NCBI RefSeq assembly: GCF_001698815.1
Contig: NZ_LGSI01000041.1
Span: 1-64,000, forward strand
DNA length: 64,000 bases
Origin: Pseudomonas syringae
GTDB lineage: Bacteria > Pseudomonadota > Gammaproteobacteria > Pseudomonadales > Pseudomonadaceae
Direction: 5' to 3'
The notes beneath the pieces are model-generated. The model made no database searches, was not told the DNA's origin, and worked only from the letters and a program-made list of their open reading frames with translations. Below, piece after piece: positions 46,045-55,615 of the stretch. Numbering within the stretch: position 1 is the stretch's first letter; each line of letters begins with the position of its first letter. The position numbers and the translations under genes were made by a program.

Positions 46045-47824
46045 CAGTGTTAATCCACTCTTTCACGACCTGGGCCACTCGACCCGGATCTTCGGCCACC
46101 AGACTCTTGATTGCGTTCAGCTGTGCGTCATAACCCTCGGTCGGGCTAGGCAACAGAATGCTCTGCGGGCCGCCGAGGCTGACACGGTCGTTGGACAATT
46201 CGTCCCCACCGCCCATGCCACCCATACCGCCCATCTCGTCGTCGAAACCGGCCAGCTGCTTGCTCTTGCCGTTGGTGATGTTGTTGAGCACCGGGCGCAA
46301 CACACCAAACACCAGCACCAGGATGAAAATCACGCCCATGGCTTGTTTGACGATGTCCCAGAACCAGGGCTGCGAGTAGAACGGGATATCCGGAATCGTT
46401 TCGCCGCGCTCGGCGGAAAACGGCACGTTGACCACGCTCACCGTGTCGCCACGGCTGGCGTCGAAACCGACTGCGTTCTGCACCAGACGGGTAAAGCGAT
46501 TCAGATCTTCTGCACTCCAGGGGTTGCGAGTGGTTTCGCCGTTGGCCGCATTGATCTTGACCTGATCATCGACGACGACCGCAACCGACAACCGGGTCAA
46601 ACGACCTTGCTGCTGTTTGGTGTGGCTGATGGAGCGGTCAAGTTCGAAGTTCTTGGTCGACTGGATGCGTTTGTCAGCCGGATAAGGCGCCAAGGCAGGC
46701 TGACCGGTAGCCGGGTCCATGATTTGTTGGCCGTTGGCATCAAGCAGCGGTTGGCCCGGCGCAATCGCAGCGGCGGCACCTCCTGCGGCACCACCGGTGG
46801 TTTGCGGCGCGGTTGCCGGACCTGGAGGCTGATTGCTCAGCGCACCCGGCACACCCTGGGCGCCACTGCTGGTGGAGCGTTGTTCGTTGACCGACTGTTC
46901 GCTGCGCAAGGCAGGCTGATCCGGGTTGAAGCTTTCGGCAGTGGATTCCACCGCGCTGAAGTCCACGTTGGCGGAAACTTCAGCCTTGTAGCGATCATTG
47001 CCCAGGATCGGTTGCAGAATGTTCTGCACCCGTTGGGTGAGCATGCCTTCCATGCGACGACTGTAGTCGAACTGCTTGCCGGCCATGGTCAATTCGGAAT
47101 TTTCGGCCTGATCGGAAAGCAGATTGCCCTTCTGATCAACGACGGTGATCTGCGACTTGTTCAGCTCGGGAACGCTGGTTGCCACCAGATTGATGATCGC
47201 CACCACCTGGCTCGGCTCAAGCGAACGACCGGCGTACAGCTCGACCAGAATCGAAGCGCTGGGCTTGCGGTCGTCACGCACGAAGACCGAGCTTTTCGGG
47301 ATCGCCAGATGCACGCGGGCACCCTTGACGTTGTTGAGCGCAGAAATCGTGCGCGCCAGTTCGCCTTCCAGACCACGGCGATAGCGCGTGGCTTCCATGA
47401 ACTGGCTGGTCCCCAGCCCTTGATCCTTATCGAGAATCTCGAAGCCGATGTTGGCGTCCTGCTGGACCACGCCTGCCGACGCAAGCTGAATGCGCGCCCG
47501 CTGTACGTCATCGGCCTTGACCAACAGCGCACCGGAGTTAGGCTCCACGGTGTAGGCAATGTTGGCGGCCGTCAGGGTGTCCATGACCTGCTTGGCGTCC
47601 AGGCCGGCAAGACTGCCGTACAACGGACGGTAATCGGGCTGCTGCGACCAGAGCACCACGGCAAAGCCAATCGCCACGCTGGCAGCGAGACCGACCATAA
47701 GGCCGACCTGACGCAGCATGGGCATCTCGGAAAGATTGTCCAGGAAAGCCAGACCGAACAAAGGCGACTTGCCCGCTGGGGCGCCTGCCTTGGCCGGAAC
47801 GCTATCGGCGAGTGTTTCTGCCAT
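46037..47824 (-). CDS. fliF: Flagellar MS-ring protein FliF
   Basis: The 595-residue protein has membrane helices at about 42-62 and 450-475. YscJ-like ring-building domains lie between, with YRRGLEGELARTISALNNVK and VRVHLAIPK-type sequence. An FliG-binding tail ends the protein. It forms the MS ring, base of the motor. It starts 14 bp after fliE. Confidence 0.97.
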   Translation of the reverse strand: MAETLADSVPAKAGAPAGKSPLFGLAFLDNLSEMPMLRQVGLMVGLAASVAIGFAVVLWSQQPDYRPLYGSLAGLDAKQVMDTLTAANIAYTVEPNSGALLVKADDVQRARIQLASAGVVQQDANIGFEILDKDQGLGTSQFMEATRYRRGLEGELARTISALNNVKGARVHLAIPKSSVFVRDDRKPSASILVELYAGRSLEPSQVVAIINLVATSVPELNKSQITVVDQKGNLLSDQAENSELTMAGKQFDYSRRMEGMLTQRVQNILQPILGNDRYKAEVSANVDFSAVESTAESFNPDQPALRSEQSVNEQRSTSSGAQGVPGALSNQPPGPATAPQTTGGAAGGAAAAIAPGQPLLDANGQQIMDPATGQPALAPYPADKRIQSTKNFELDRSISHTKQQQGRLTRLSVAVVVDDQVKINAANGETTRNPWSAEDLNRFTRLVQNAVGFDASRGDTVSVVNVPFSAERGETIPDIPFYSQPWFWDIVKQAMGVIFILVLVFGVLRPVLNNITNGKSKQLAGFDDEMGGMGGMGGGDELSNDRVSLGGPQSILLPSPTEGYDAQLNAIKSLVAEDPGRVAQVVKEWINTDE

Positions 47825-47838
47825 GACTCAATATGTCC

Positions 47839-48165
47839 TTAAACCGGCATCTGCATGATGTCTTGATATGCCTGAACCAGTTTGTTACGAACCTGAGTCA
47901 ACGCCTGAAAGGACACGGCGGCTTTCTGCGAGGAAATCATCACGTCGGTGAGGTCGACGCCGCTCTTGCCGATTTCGAACGCATTGGCCAATTGGCTGGA
48001 CGCCTGCTGGGTGTCGGCAACCTTGTTGACGGCCTGACCAAGCATGTCGGCAAAGCTGCTGGAGCCGACTTCCGGCGTGGCCGCAGCCTTCGGGGCGGCC
48101 ATGGCATCCATTTGCATGGAGCGCATATCCAACATCAAGCGATTAAATTCAACACCTTGGCTCAT
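47839..48165 (-). CDS. fliE: Flagellar hook-basal body protein FliE
   Basis: The 108-residue protein ([20 protein letters not shown], then [20 protein letters not shown]) connects the MS ring to the proximal rod. It is the first gene of the fliEFGHIJ operon, 62 bp downstream of a near-perfect sigma-54 promoter. Confidence 0.96.
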   Translation of the reverse strand: MSQGVEFNRLMLDMRSMQMDAMAAPKAAATPEVGSSSFADMLGQAVNKVADTQQASSQLANAFEIGKSGVDLTDVMISSQKAAVSFQALTQVRNKLVQAYQDIMQMPV

Positions 48166-48227
48166 GGAAATATCTCTCGTGAGGGCCGCAAATTTTTGAC
48201 ACTGATTCAGCGGTCATGGATGTCAAA

Positions 48228-48242
48228 GCAACAAGGGTGCCA
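48228..48242 (-). promoter_or_regulatory. Sigma-54 promoter of the fliE operon
   Basis: The minus strand reads TGGCAC-CCTTG-TTGC, a perfect match to the RpoN consensus. fliE is activated by FleR with sigma-54 in P. aeruginosa. The rest of the 252-bp fleR-fliE gap shows no gene. Confidence 0.9.
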
Positions 48243-48417
48243 GCTAGATAGCAGCCAATGGCCATTGATGCACTTCAAACAGAATAACGACCGGGCAGTC
48301 GTCCCTCGAAAAGCCGTGAGTCACGGTCTTGAATCCATCGCACGAGCAGGCCAAAAGCCCCGGCTACGCTGGACGGCAGAGCTGCGTACACAGTGAACGA
48401 CTTTTGTAGCGCGAATG

Positions 48418-49845
48418 TTACGTCGCAAATAAATGACCTTCGACGTCCATGCCAGCATCGCGCATCTGCGCCAATTTGTAGCGCAACGTACGCGGGCTGA
48501 TACCTAACCGCTCGGCAGCCTCCTTGCGACGACCGCGCTCGGCGCGCAGGGTGTCAATAATCATCTGAAACTCGCGCCGGCGCAGATCATCACCCAACGC
48601 GCTGCCCCCGTCGTTTCCGGCCCCATCGCCGGATACAGCCCCTTGGGCAACGGGTAAAACCGGCGCAGCGGCGCCCGCCGGGGCGACGCTCAACGCCAGC
48701 AATGGCGCGCAGGAGACGGGCCCCGCAAGGCAGAAATCTTCCGCCTCAATGACGCCGCCCTGCTGCAGAATCAGCGCTCGTTGCACCGCGTTGTCCAGTT
48801 CGCGGACATTGCCGGGCCAGGCGTACCCCACCAGACATGCCTGCGCCTGGGGAGACAAGCGTACCGCCGCGTGTTTCATTTTATTGACGTGTTTGGCCAG
48901 CAAGCGCTCGGCCAGCGGCAGAATATCGGCGGTTCGCTGGCGCAGCGGTTGCCAGGCCAGCGGAAATACCGATAACCGATAAAACAGATCTTCACGGAAC
49001 CGACCGGCTGCAACTTCCCCGGCCAGATCACGGTTCGTCGTTGCCAACACGCGAATATCCAGACTAATGGGCTTGCGCGCGCCTACCCGCTCGACTTCGC
49101 GCTCCTGAAGTACGCGCAACAATTTCGCCTGCAGGCCCATGGGCATTTCGGAAATTTCATCAAGCAGGATCGTGCCGCCGTCGGCCTGTTCGAATTTACC
49201 GGCTTGCGCAGCAATGGCGCCGGTGAACGAGCCTTTTTCATGGCCGAACAAGGTGGCTTCGAGCATGTTGTCCGGGATCGCCGCGCAGTTGATGGCGATG
49301 AAAGGCTTGTCGGCACGGGGCGAATGCTGGTGAATGAAACGCGCCAGCACTTCCTTGCCGGTGCCTGATTCGCCGGATATCAGCACCGTGGAGTCGCTTT
49401 TCGCCACGCGACTGGCCAGGTTCAACAACTGCGCGCTGGCAGGTTCGACCGCTATCGGCCCATCGCCGTCATCCGGGCCAGGACGCCCCAGCGCATGCCG
49501 GGCGACCAACGCCAGCATGGCTTTGGGCTCGAAAGGTTTGACCAGATAATCCGCCGCACCCTGGCGCATCGCATCCACGGCGCGCTCGACCGCGCCATGC
49601 GCGGTCATCAGCAGCACGGGCAATTGCGGCTGGCGCGCGCGCAGCAGGCCGAGCAACTGATGGCCATCCATGCCCGGCATATTGACGTCGCTGATCACCA
49701 GACTGAACGGCTCACGCGCGACGGCGACCAGGGCATCCTCAGCCGACCCGACGGCGTGATACTCATGCCCGGCCAATTCCAGGGTTTCCCCCAGCGCTTC
49801 GCGCAACGCACGGTCGTCTTCGACCAACAGCACCTTGATCGTCAT
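48418..49845 (-). CDS. fleR: Flagellar response regulator FleR (sigma-54 activator)
   Basis: The 475-residue protein has a receiver domain (Asp53 in LVISDVNMPGMDG) and an AAA+ domain with [20 protein letters not shown]. The sigma-54 contact loop reads GSFTGA, a variant of GAFTGA. The C-terminal Fis-type helix-turn-helix has AAERLGISPRTLRYKLAQMR. It activates class III genes (fliE, fliL, fliK operons) when phosphorylated by FleS. It overlaps the fleS stop by 1 base. Confidence 0.95.
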   Translation of the reverse strand: MTIKVLLVEDDRALREALGETLELAGHEYHAVGSAEDALVAVAREPFSLVISDVNMPGMDGHQLLGLLRARQPQLPVLLMTAHGAVERAVDAMRQGAADYLVKPFEPKAMLALVARHALGRPGPDDGDGPIAVEPASAQLLNLASRVAKSDSTVLISGESGTGKEVLARFIHQHSPRADKPFIAINCAAIPDNMLEATLFGHEKGSFTGAIAAQAGKFEQADGGTILLDEISEMPMGLQAKLLRVLQEREVERVGARKPISLDIRVLATTNRDLAGEVAAGRFREDLFYRLSVFPLAWQPLRQRTADILPLAERLLAKHVNKMKHAAVRLSPQAQACLVGYAWPGNVRELDNAVQRALILQQGGVIEAEDFCLAGPVSCAPLLALSVAPAGAAAPVLPVAQGAVSGDGAGNDGGSALGDDLRRREFQMIIDTLRAERGRRKEAAERLGISPRTLRYKLAQMRDAGMDVEGHLFAT

Positions 49846-51062
49846 CAGTTATTGTCCGCGACGCTGGATGGCGCACTCATCAAGGGCAAGGTGACCAGCG
49901 CGCAAGTGCCACGACCAACCCGCGAGGCGTACTGAACGGCACCGCGATGGGCACGGGTGACCGCTGTCACCACAGCCAGACCAAGGCCGGTGCCGGTGGT
50001 CTTGGTGGTGAAAAAAGGTTCGCCGATATGTGCCAGAGCGGCAGCGTCAATGCCGCTACCGTTATCACTGACGCACAGCCGCAGCGTATTGCCTCGGCTG
50101 TAGGCATGGATTTTCAAGCGTGGTTGACCGGCGCAAGCCTGCACCGCGTTTTCGATCAGATTCAGTAGCGCACCCACCAGCGTGTCGCGATTGCACAGCA
50201 ACTCACCCTCCGATGGGTCGCACTGCCAACGCACCTGGATATCCTGAGTGTGCGTCAAGGCAGCGTCCTGCAGCGCGGCGAAGAGCTGCTGCGGCGTAAG
50301 TCGGTCGGTCAGCGGCAACTCGCCGCGGGCGAACACCAACATGTCCCGCACTTGATGTTCAAGCTCATGCAGACGCTCTTTAAGACGTCCGGCAAAGCGT
50401 TGCTGGGTTTCCAGCGGCAGCTCCTGCTCTGTCAAATGACTGGCGTAGATCAATGCCGCTGACAGCGGAGTGCGAATCTGGTGTGCGAGGGAAGCCACCA
50501 TCCGCCCCAGCGACGACAAGCGCTCGTGACGCGCCAGTTGATCCTGCAGATGGCGGGTTTCTGTCAGATCGTTAAGCAATACCAACTGACCCGGTTCGGC
50601 ATCCAGCGAGCGGGTGGCGATGGACAGACGTCGGCCATCCTTGAGAGAGACTTCGTGGCCGTCGTCTTCGCGCGGAGCAAAACAGCGACTGATGACATGC
50701 CGCCACAGCTCACCCTCCATCGGCTGCCCGAGCAAATCGATGGCCGCCGGATTGGCTTCGCGTACCCTGCCCATGCCATCGATCACGATGATCCCGCCGG
50801 GCAGCAGGTCGAGCAGATTCTGCAAGCGATACGCCAGGCGCTCTTTCTCCGCCAGCTCCTCCATGCGCTGCGCGCTGACCACTGCCAGTTCGCCCTTGAG
50901 CTCGGCGACTCGCGCTTCCAGCAAACTGTAGGAATCAGTCAGCTGCGCCGACATCTGATTGAACAGCGAAAACGCCTGCTCAAGCCCTTGACGACTTTCC
51001 AGCTCAAGGGACGGCAGGACTGCATGGGCAAGGTCAGGGGTCATCTTGGCGGCGTGGGGCAT
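49845..51062 (-). CDS. fleS: Flagellar sensor histidine kinase FleS
   Basis: The 405-residue kinase lacks membrane helices. A coiled coil (residues about 35-75) leads to a PAS domain (LLPGGIIVIDGMGRVREANP), then the dimerisation/phospho-acceptor helix MVASLAHQIRTPLSAALIYA and an ATPase domain (NLIENAVQACAG, then DNGSGIDAAALAHIGEPFFT, then TGLGLAVV). It is a cytoplasmic checkpoint kinase for FleR. Confidence 0.95.
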   Translation of the reverse strand: MPHAAKMTPDLAHAVLPSLELESRQGLEQAFSLFNQMSAQLTDSYSLLEARVAELKGELAVVSAQRMEELAEKERLAYRLQNLLDLLPGGIIVIDGMGRVREANPAAIDLLGQPMEGELWRHVISRCFAPREDDGHEVSLKDGRRLSIATRSLDAEPGQLVLLNDLTETRHLQDQLARHERLSSLGRMVASLAHQIRTPLSAALIYASHLTEQELPLETQQRFAGRLKERLHELEHQVRDMLVFARGELPLTDRLTPQQLFAALQDAALTHTQDIQVRWQCDPSEGELLCNRDTLVGALLNLIENAVQACAGQPRLKIHAYSRGNTLRLCVSDNGSGIDAAALAHIGEPFFTTKTTGTGLGLAVVTAVTRAHRGAVQYASRVGRGTCALVTLPLMSAPSSVADNN

Positions 51063-51116
51063 CAGTCATCTCTCGCGTGGCGAACCGTCATTAAACGGTA
51101 TGTTCCTAGAGACGTA

Positions 51117-51131
51117 GCAATCCTCGTGCCG
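51117..51131 (-). promoter_or_regulatory. Sigma-54 promoter of fleSR
   Basis: The minus strand reads CGGCAC-GAGGA-TTGC, a good match to TGGCAC-N5-TTGC, 55 bp upstream of the fleS start. fleSR is a FleQ/RpoN target in P. aeruginosa. Confidence 0.8.
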
Positions 51132-51170
51132 AAAAAAAACCCCTGAAAATTCAGAGGTTTGATTTTTTCG
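51132..51170 (-). terminator. Terminator of fleQ
   Basis: On the minus strand AAACCTCTGAA...TTCAGGGGTTT forms a stem with one mismatch, followed by TTTTTT. It begins 15 bp after the fleQ stop and immediately precedes the fleSR promoter, insulating the two units. Confidence 0.85.
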
Positions 51171-51184
51171 CGATTCAGCAAGCG

Positions 51185-52660
51185 TCAATCATCTGCCTGT
51201 TCATCGCCTTCACGTCGGCTCATGCCGTATTTGCGCATTTTCTCAACGAGGGTCGTGCGACGAATCCGCAGGCGCTCGGCGGCACGCGCGACGATACCGT
51301 TGGCGTCGTCCAGTGCCTGCTGGATCAAACCTTGCTCCAGCCCACCCAGATAGTCCTTCAAGTCCAGGCCTTCCGGCGGCAACAGGGCGCCGGACGAGAA
51401 GTTCGGCGTATGACCATTAATGGCCACGCGCTCTTCGAGATCGCTGCGCAGACTGTCTACGAGTTGTTCGTCTTCGTCATCGACATAGCGGAATTTCTTC
51501 GGCAACTCGGCCACGCCAATCACGCCGTAGGGATGCATGATCGCCATGCGCTCCACCAGGTTGGCCAATTCACGCACATTGCCCGGCCAGCCATGGCGAC
51601 ACAGCGACATGATGGCAGCGGAGTTGAAGCGGATCGAACCGCGCTTCTCGTGCTCCATGCGCGAGATCAGCTCGTTCATCAGCAACGGAATGTCTTCGAC
51701 CCGCTCGCGCAGCGGCGCCATTTCGATCGGGAACACGTTCAGACGGTAGTAAAGATCTTCACGGAAGCTGCCGATCTCGATCATCGACTCAAGATTCTTG
51801 TGGGTTGCGGCAATGATGCGCACATCGACGCTTTGGGTCTTGTTGCTGCCCACGCGCTCGAAGGTACGTTCTTGCAGAACCCGTAGCAGCTTGACCTGCA
51901 TCGGCAGCGGCATGTCGCCGATTTCATCGAGGAACAGCGTGCCGCCGTTAGCCAGTTCGAAACGTCCGGCACGACTAGTGATCGCCCCGGTGAAGGCACC
52001 CTTCTCGTGACCGAACAGTTCGCTTTCAAGCAATTCGGCCGGGATCGCGCCACAGTTGACCGGCACAAACGGTGCGTCGCGGCGCTTGGAGTGATAGTGC
52101 AGGTTGCGCGCGACGACTTCCTTGCCAGTCCCGGACTCACCGAGGATCAACACGCTGGCATCAGTGTCGGCGACCTGCTGCATCATCTGGCGCACATGCT
52201 GAATCGCACGACTGGTACCGACCAGGCTGCGAAACAGGTTGGGCTCACGATGACGACCGCGCTCACGGGCCTGATCGTACATCTCGCGATAGACCTGGGC
52301 ACGGTGCAGGGAATCGAGCAATTTGCTGTAGCTGGGCGGCATTTCCAGTGAGGAAAGCACGCGCCGACGCAAATCGTCAGTCAGGTCCATGGAAGTAGTT
52401 TCGCCCATCAGCAAGACGGGAAGGAACTCATCCCACGCAGCGACTGTCTTAAGAAGCCCTTGCAGACTTCCAGGCGCGCTCACGCTGCCAACGAGCACGC
52501 AAAGCACTTCTCGGGTAGAGGTCAGAGAGCCGACAACCTGTTGCCAGTCCTGGCTGGAGCAGGCCAAATTTTCTTCGCCAAGAAAATTCAGAATGACCGC
52601 CAAGTCACGGCGGCGCTGGCTATCGTCATCGATCAGCAGAATCTTGATTTCACGCCACAT
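51185..52660 (-). CDS. fleQ: Flagellar master regulator FleQ
   Basis: The 491-residue protein has a divergent receiver-like N-terminal domain and an AAA+ domain with Walker A GESGTGK (174-180), GAFTGA (221-226) and Walker B LFLDEIGD (242-249). The C-terminal helix-turn-helix is [20 protein letters not shown]. FleQ drives early flagellar genes with sigma-54, responds to c-di-GMP, and is held by FleN. It lies in its own unit between terminators. Confidence 0.97.
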   Translation of the reverse strand: MWREIKILLIDDDSQRRRDLAVILNFLGEENLACSSQDWQQVVGSLTSTREVLCVLVGSVSAPGSLQGLLKTVAAWDEFLPVLLMGETTSMDLTDDLRRRVLSSLEMPPSYSKLLDSLHRAQVYREMYDQARERGRHREPNLFRSLVGTSRAIQHVRQMMQQVADTDASVLILGESGTGKEVVARNLHYHSKRRDAPFVPVNCGAIPAELLESELFGHEKGAFTGAITSRAGRFELANGGTLFLDEIGDMPLPMQVKLLRVLQERTFERVGSNKTQSVDVRIIAATHKNLESMIEIGSFREDLYYRLNVFPIEMAPLRERVEDIPLLMNELISRMEHEKRGSIRFNSAAIMSLCRHGWPGNVRELANLVERMAIMHPYGVIGVAELPKKFRYVDDEDEQLVDSLRSDLEERVAINGHTPNFSSGALLPPEGLDLKDYLGGLEQGLIQQALDDANGIVARAAERLRIRRTTLVEKMRKYGMSRREGDEQADD

Positions 52661-52744
52661 GCAATAGCAACTTCCCTAGTCAACTCTGTGCCCCACAAGG
52701 GCAAGCTTGGCAATTCTCAGCCGGTACGATTACTGAGACGCCAG

Positions 52745-52791
52745 AAAATGGCAAACATCACTAGTTAAGTCAAAAAACCGTACACAGTCAA
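52745..52791 (-). promoter_or_regulatory. Possible sigma-70 promoter region of fleQ
   Basis: In the 164-bp gap upstream of fleQ, the minus strand has two TTGACT hexamers (ends at 52791 and 52774) with loosely -10-like A+T-rich sequence downstream. fleQ is known to use a housekeeping promoter in P. aeruginosa. Assignment is tentative. Confidence 0.3.
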
Positions 52792-52824
52792 ATTTATGGC
52801 GCACTTCTTTTCGATCAACGAGCT

Positions 52825-53121
52825 TCAACCGAACAGATGGTAAACCTTCGCCGCGTTTTTCGCTTGCTGGATCTGCGTCATCTCGTCGACGATTGCCTGA
52901 CGCGCGTCGGTTGCGGTATCGATTAACTGCCGGTAGACCGTCAGCAGCTCTTCCAGATTGCTGCGCAGTTCCGGCGCATTCGGCGTCGCCTCACTGATCA
53001 TGTCGTCCACGCAAGCACGGCATGCCAGGTCCAATTTGCCAATTGCATCCCAGTCACGCTCAGCCAAAGCGCCTACCAGTGCATCCTTGGTCTCTTCGAT
53101 ACGCTTGAGTGCAGCACTCAT
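52825..53121 (-). CDS. fliT: Flagellar chaperone FliT-like protein (FleP position)
   Basis: The 98-residue helical protein (MSAALKRIEETKDALVGALA, then LEELLTVYRQLIDTATDARQ) occupies the fliT/fleP position after fliS. It is probably the cap-protein chaperone/regulator. Sequence conservation of this family is low, so assignment rests mainly on place and size. Confidence 0.8.
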   Translation of the reverse strand: MSAALKRIEETKDALVGALAERDWDAIGKLDLACRACVDDMISEATPNAPELRSNLEELLTVYRQLIDTATDARQAIVDEMTQIQQAKNAAKVYHLFG

Positions 53122-53141
53122 GTTGGTCTCCTCAGCACAGC

Positions 53142-53525
53142 TTAGTGAGCAGCGATTGCGTCCCAGCCTTCCTTGACGGTGCCCAGCAAGCTGCTGACCT
53201 CATCAAGGATCAGTGGATCGCTTTTTATGTTGGCTTCAGCCAAGCGCTGCATCATGTAGATGTACAGATTGTCCACACGGGTCAGCGTATCAGCCGATTT
53301 TTCCATATCCAGGCCTTCACGCAGGCCACCGACGATTTCTATCGCCTTGCCGATCAATACGCCTTTTGCAGGAATATCCTTGCGTCCGATGGCGCCCTTG
53401 GCCTGGGCAATGCGATCCAGCCCTACTTCCATCAGCATCTGCACCAGACGATGAGGATTGGCCTCGGACGTTTGCGCGTGGGCATTTACTTTCTGGTACT
53501 GCCGAAGGGCTAACATCGGGTTCAT
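53142..53525 (-). CDS. fliS: Flagellin export chaperone FliS
   Basis: The 127-residue helical protein starts MNPMLALRQYQKVNAHAQTS, with NPHRLVQMLMEVGLDRIAQA and the central ISKGVLIGKA-like segment typical of FliS. It binds the flagellin C-terminus before export. The ATG at 53525 is 41 bp downstream of a strong sigma-28 promoter; a start 15 bases earlier is also open. Confidence 0.95.
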   Translation of the reverse strand: MNPMLALRQYQKVNAHAQTSEANPHRLVQMLMEVGLDRIAQAKGAIGRKDIPAKGVLIGKAIEIVGGLREGLDMEKSADTLTRVDNLYIYMMQRLAEANIKSDPLILDEVSSLLGTVKEGWDAIAAH

Positions 53526-53565
53526 GATCAACCTCGTCAAAGCTGGAAGAATTCGTATATTCAGT

Positions 53566-53592
53566 GTATCGACGCACCGTCGAAAAACTTTA
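53566..53592 (-). promoter_or_regulatory. Sigma-28 (FliA) promoter of fliS-fliT
   Basis: The minus strand reads TAAAGTTT-N11-GTCGATAC. The -35 is a perfect consensus match, the -10 matches 6 of 8, and the spacing is exact. It lies just downstream of the fliD terminator. Confidence 0.8.
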
Positions 53593-53603
53593 GACCAGAA
53601 GCC

Positions 53604-53637
53604 AAAAACCCGGCGTGCGATTAATCGCAGCCGGGTT
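53604..53637 (-). terminator. Terminator of fliD
   Basis: On the minus strand AACCCGGC...GCCGGGTTTTT forms a strong stem with a self-complementary inner part (TGCGATTAATCGCA) and a T tract. It is 18 bp beyond the fliD stop and separates fliD from fliS. Confidence 0.88.
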
Positions 53638-53654
53638 GAGTGACTCAGTGAATA

Positions 53655-55076
53655 TCAGGCAGATGCCTGGGCATTCAGAGTATCGAAGAACGAGGTGATG
53701 CTCGACAGCGTGGACTTCATCTGCCCGACTAACAAATCCATGGCGTTGTACTTGGCAGTCAGCGTGGATGTAAGGTTCTTGACGTATATATCCAACGACT
53801 CCTGCTGCTTGAGCAGAGCGGCGCTCGTCGTATTCAGCGTCGTCTTGCGCTGATCAAGGATACCGCCAGTTTCGGTGTAGGGGTTGATGGCTTTATTCAT
53901 GCGAGCCAACAAGCCGTTCGTGCTATCAGTACCGCTGAACAGTTCCTGAACCTGTCCACCCAGGCTATTGTCACTCATGGCTTTTGTGAACTTGGTGGCG
54001 TCGAAGGACAGCGTGCCATCTGCTTGTGCGGTTCCGATCCCCAGTTGCGACAAGGTAGAAAGCTTGCTACCAGGCCCTGGAGTGACCAGCACCTCTCGCA
54101 ACGAGGCCAGCAGGTTGCGAGGCATGGAGTCGCCCGTCATTGCGGCCGCGACAGTCAGATCACCGTTGGAATCCGCGGTTGCCTTGGTCAACGAACTGAT
54201 GGTCTTGACCACCGTGTTATAGGCGTCAACGAAGGCCTGCAGTGAGGTTTTCAGACCGTCGGTGTTGCTTGCAACAGTGACTGTCGAATCCCCTTTCGCA
54301 ACTGCAGTGAAGCTCAGTCCGCTGACAGCGGTGCTATAGGTATTGGTCGAACTGGTAACGGTAAGACCCGCAACGGTAATCGAGCCATCGACAGGCGCTG
54401 CGCCGATACGGCCAGAACTTGTTGCCGACGCTGTATCGAGTGCGCCTGTACCAATAACCAAGGCACTGGTTGCACCCGTAACGCTGGTAGTGATATCCGT
54501 GCCTGCGCCCGTTTTCGTCGAACTGAACACCAGTCGCGCCGAGCCCGTGGAGTCAGTGACGATGTTGGCGCTGATACCACTGGTGGAAGTCTTGGCGTTG
54601 ATCTGGTCGCGAACGGTTTGCAGTGACGAACCCTCTGCGATATCGATGACGGTATCGGTAGTGCCATTTTGACTGAGGGTCAGTGTCCCACTCGGAATGG
54701 CACTGGCTGCCGCCGTATCGAACGCTGCCGAAGCAACACTGGAACTTGTGGCTAGACCTACGACCGTAACAGCGTAGCTACCGGCCACTGCAGTATTGGT
54801 AGTGGTCGCGGTCACGAAATTGGTGGCTGAAGATGTTGCCGAATAACCATTAAACGCTGGCGCATCAGTCTTGCCCAGGTTGGTCATTGCCGTCTGAAAG
54901 GCATCCAGAGCAGACTTAAGGGTACTGACACCCGAAAGTTTGGTAGTCGTCAGCGTGGTTTGGTTGGTGATCTGGGTTTGCTTGGCGTTTTTGTCCGAGT
55001 CAACGAGCGACGTGACAATCTCGCTGATTGCCAGGCCCGAACCAAGGCCGGTGGATGTGGTAATTGGGCTAGCCAT
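53655..55076 (-). CDS. fliD: Flagellar cap protein FliD
   Basis: The 473-residue protein has the conserved N-terminus (ITTSTGLGSGLAISEIVTSL) and a Ser/Thr/Ala-rich central region that varies between strains. A helical C-terminus (YTETGGILDQRKTTLNTTSA, then MDLLVGQMKSTLSSITSFFD) ends it. It caps the filament and assists flagellin assembly. FliS and FliT follow downstream. Confidence 0.95.
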   Translation of the reverse strand: MASPITTSTGLGSGLAISEIVTSLVDSDKNAKQTQITNQTTLTTTKLSGVSTLKSALDAFQTAMTNLGKTDAPAFNGYSATSSATNFVTATTTNTAVAGSYAVTVVGLATSSSVASAAFDTAAASAIPSGTLTLSQNGTTDTVIDIAEGSSLQTVRDQINAKTSTSGISANIVTDSTGSARLVFSSTKTGAGTDITTSVTGATSALVIGTGALDTASATSSGRIGAAPVDGSITVAGLTVTSSTNTYSTAVSGLSFTAVAKGDSTVTVASNTDGLKTSLQAFVDAYNTVVKTISSLTKATADSNGDLTVAAAMTGDSMPRNLLASLREVLVTPGPGSKLSTLSQLGIGTAQADGTLSFDATKFTKAMSDNSLGGQVQELFSGTDSTNGLLARMNKAINPYTETGGILDQRKTTLNTTSAALLKQQESLDIYVKNLTSTLTAKYNAMDLLVGQMKSTLSSITSFFDTLNAQASA

Positions 55077-55153
55077 TTGCTTCTCCTTCAGTTTTCGTCG
55101 GACTTTTGACTACGACCAACGCAAAAGAACTGGTAACACGATTCATGCCACGA

Positions 55154-55537
55154 TCAGGCCTTGGCGTCGAATAACAAACTGTGTGCATTGTGCAGGCTGT
55201 CTGCAATCTTCAGCGCTTCTGCCGAAGGCAGCTGCCTGACGACTTCACCGGTATCACTGGCGATCACTTTGACCACGATCTCGCCGGATGCTTCATCAAT
55301 GGAAAACTCGAGATTACGCCTCACCGACTGCACGAATTTTTCAATTTCCTGTACCGCAGTTTTCAGCTTTTCAGATTTTTCAGCATCGGATTCCTTGGAT
55401 GAGTCTTTACTTGCGGAAGAATCCGCAGAGGCCGCTGGTGCTGGCACCGAGACTGCCTGAGGAGCGGTGACTGTTTGTTCTACTACAGCTGGCACCGGCT
55501 TGACGGCCTGGTAAGACAAGCCCAACTTCACGCTCAT
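55154..55537 (-). CDS. flaG: Flagellar protein FlaG
   Basis: The 127-residue protein has a variable Ala/Ser/Pro N-terminal half and a conserved C-terminal FlaG domain (VQSVRRNLEFSIDEASGEIV, then VRQLPSAEALKIADSL). FlaG influences filament length. It lies between fliC and fliD as in other pseudomonads. Start MSVKLGLSYQ at 55537 or two codons upstream. Confidence 0.93.
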   Translation of the reverse strand: MSVKLGLSYQAVKPVPAVVEQTVTAPQAVSVPAPAASADSSASKDSSKESDAEKSEKLKTAVQEIEKFVQSVRRNLEFSIDEASGEIVVKVIASDTGEVVRQLPSAEALKIADSLHNAHSLLFDAKA

Positions 55538-55562
55538 GTCCATTCCAACACCTCCTCAACGT

Positions 55563-55599
55563 AAAAAGCGGGAGAGCATGACCAGCACACTCCCCCGCC
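55563..55599 (-). terminator. Terminator of fliC
   Basis: On the minus strand GGCGGGGGAG...CTCTCCCGCTTTTT forms a strong stem with a T tract, 17 bp after the fliC stop. Confidence 0.88.
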
Positions 55600-55615
55600 A
55601 AAACTTATTCCGAAA

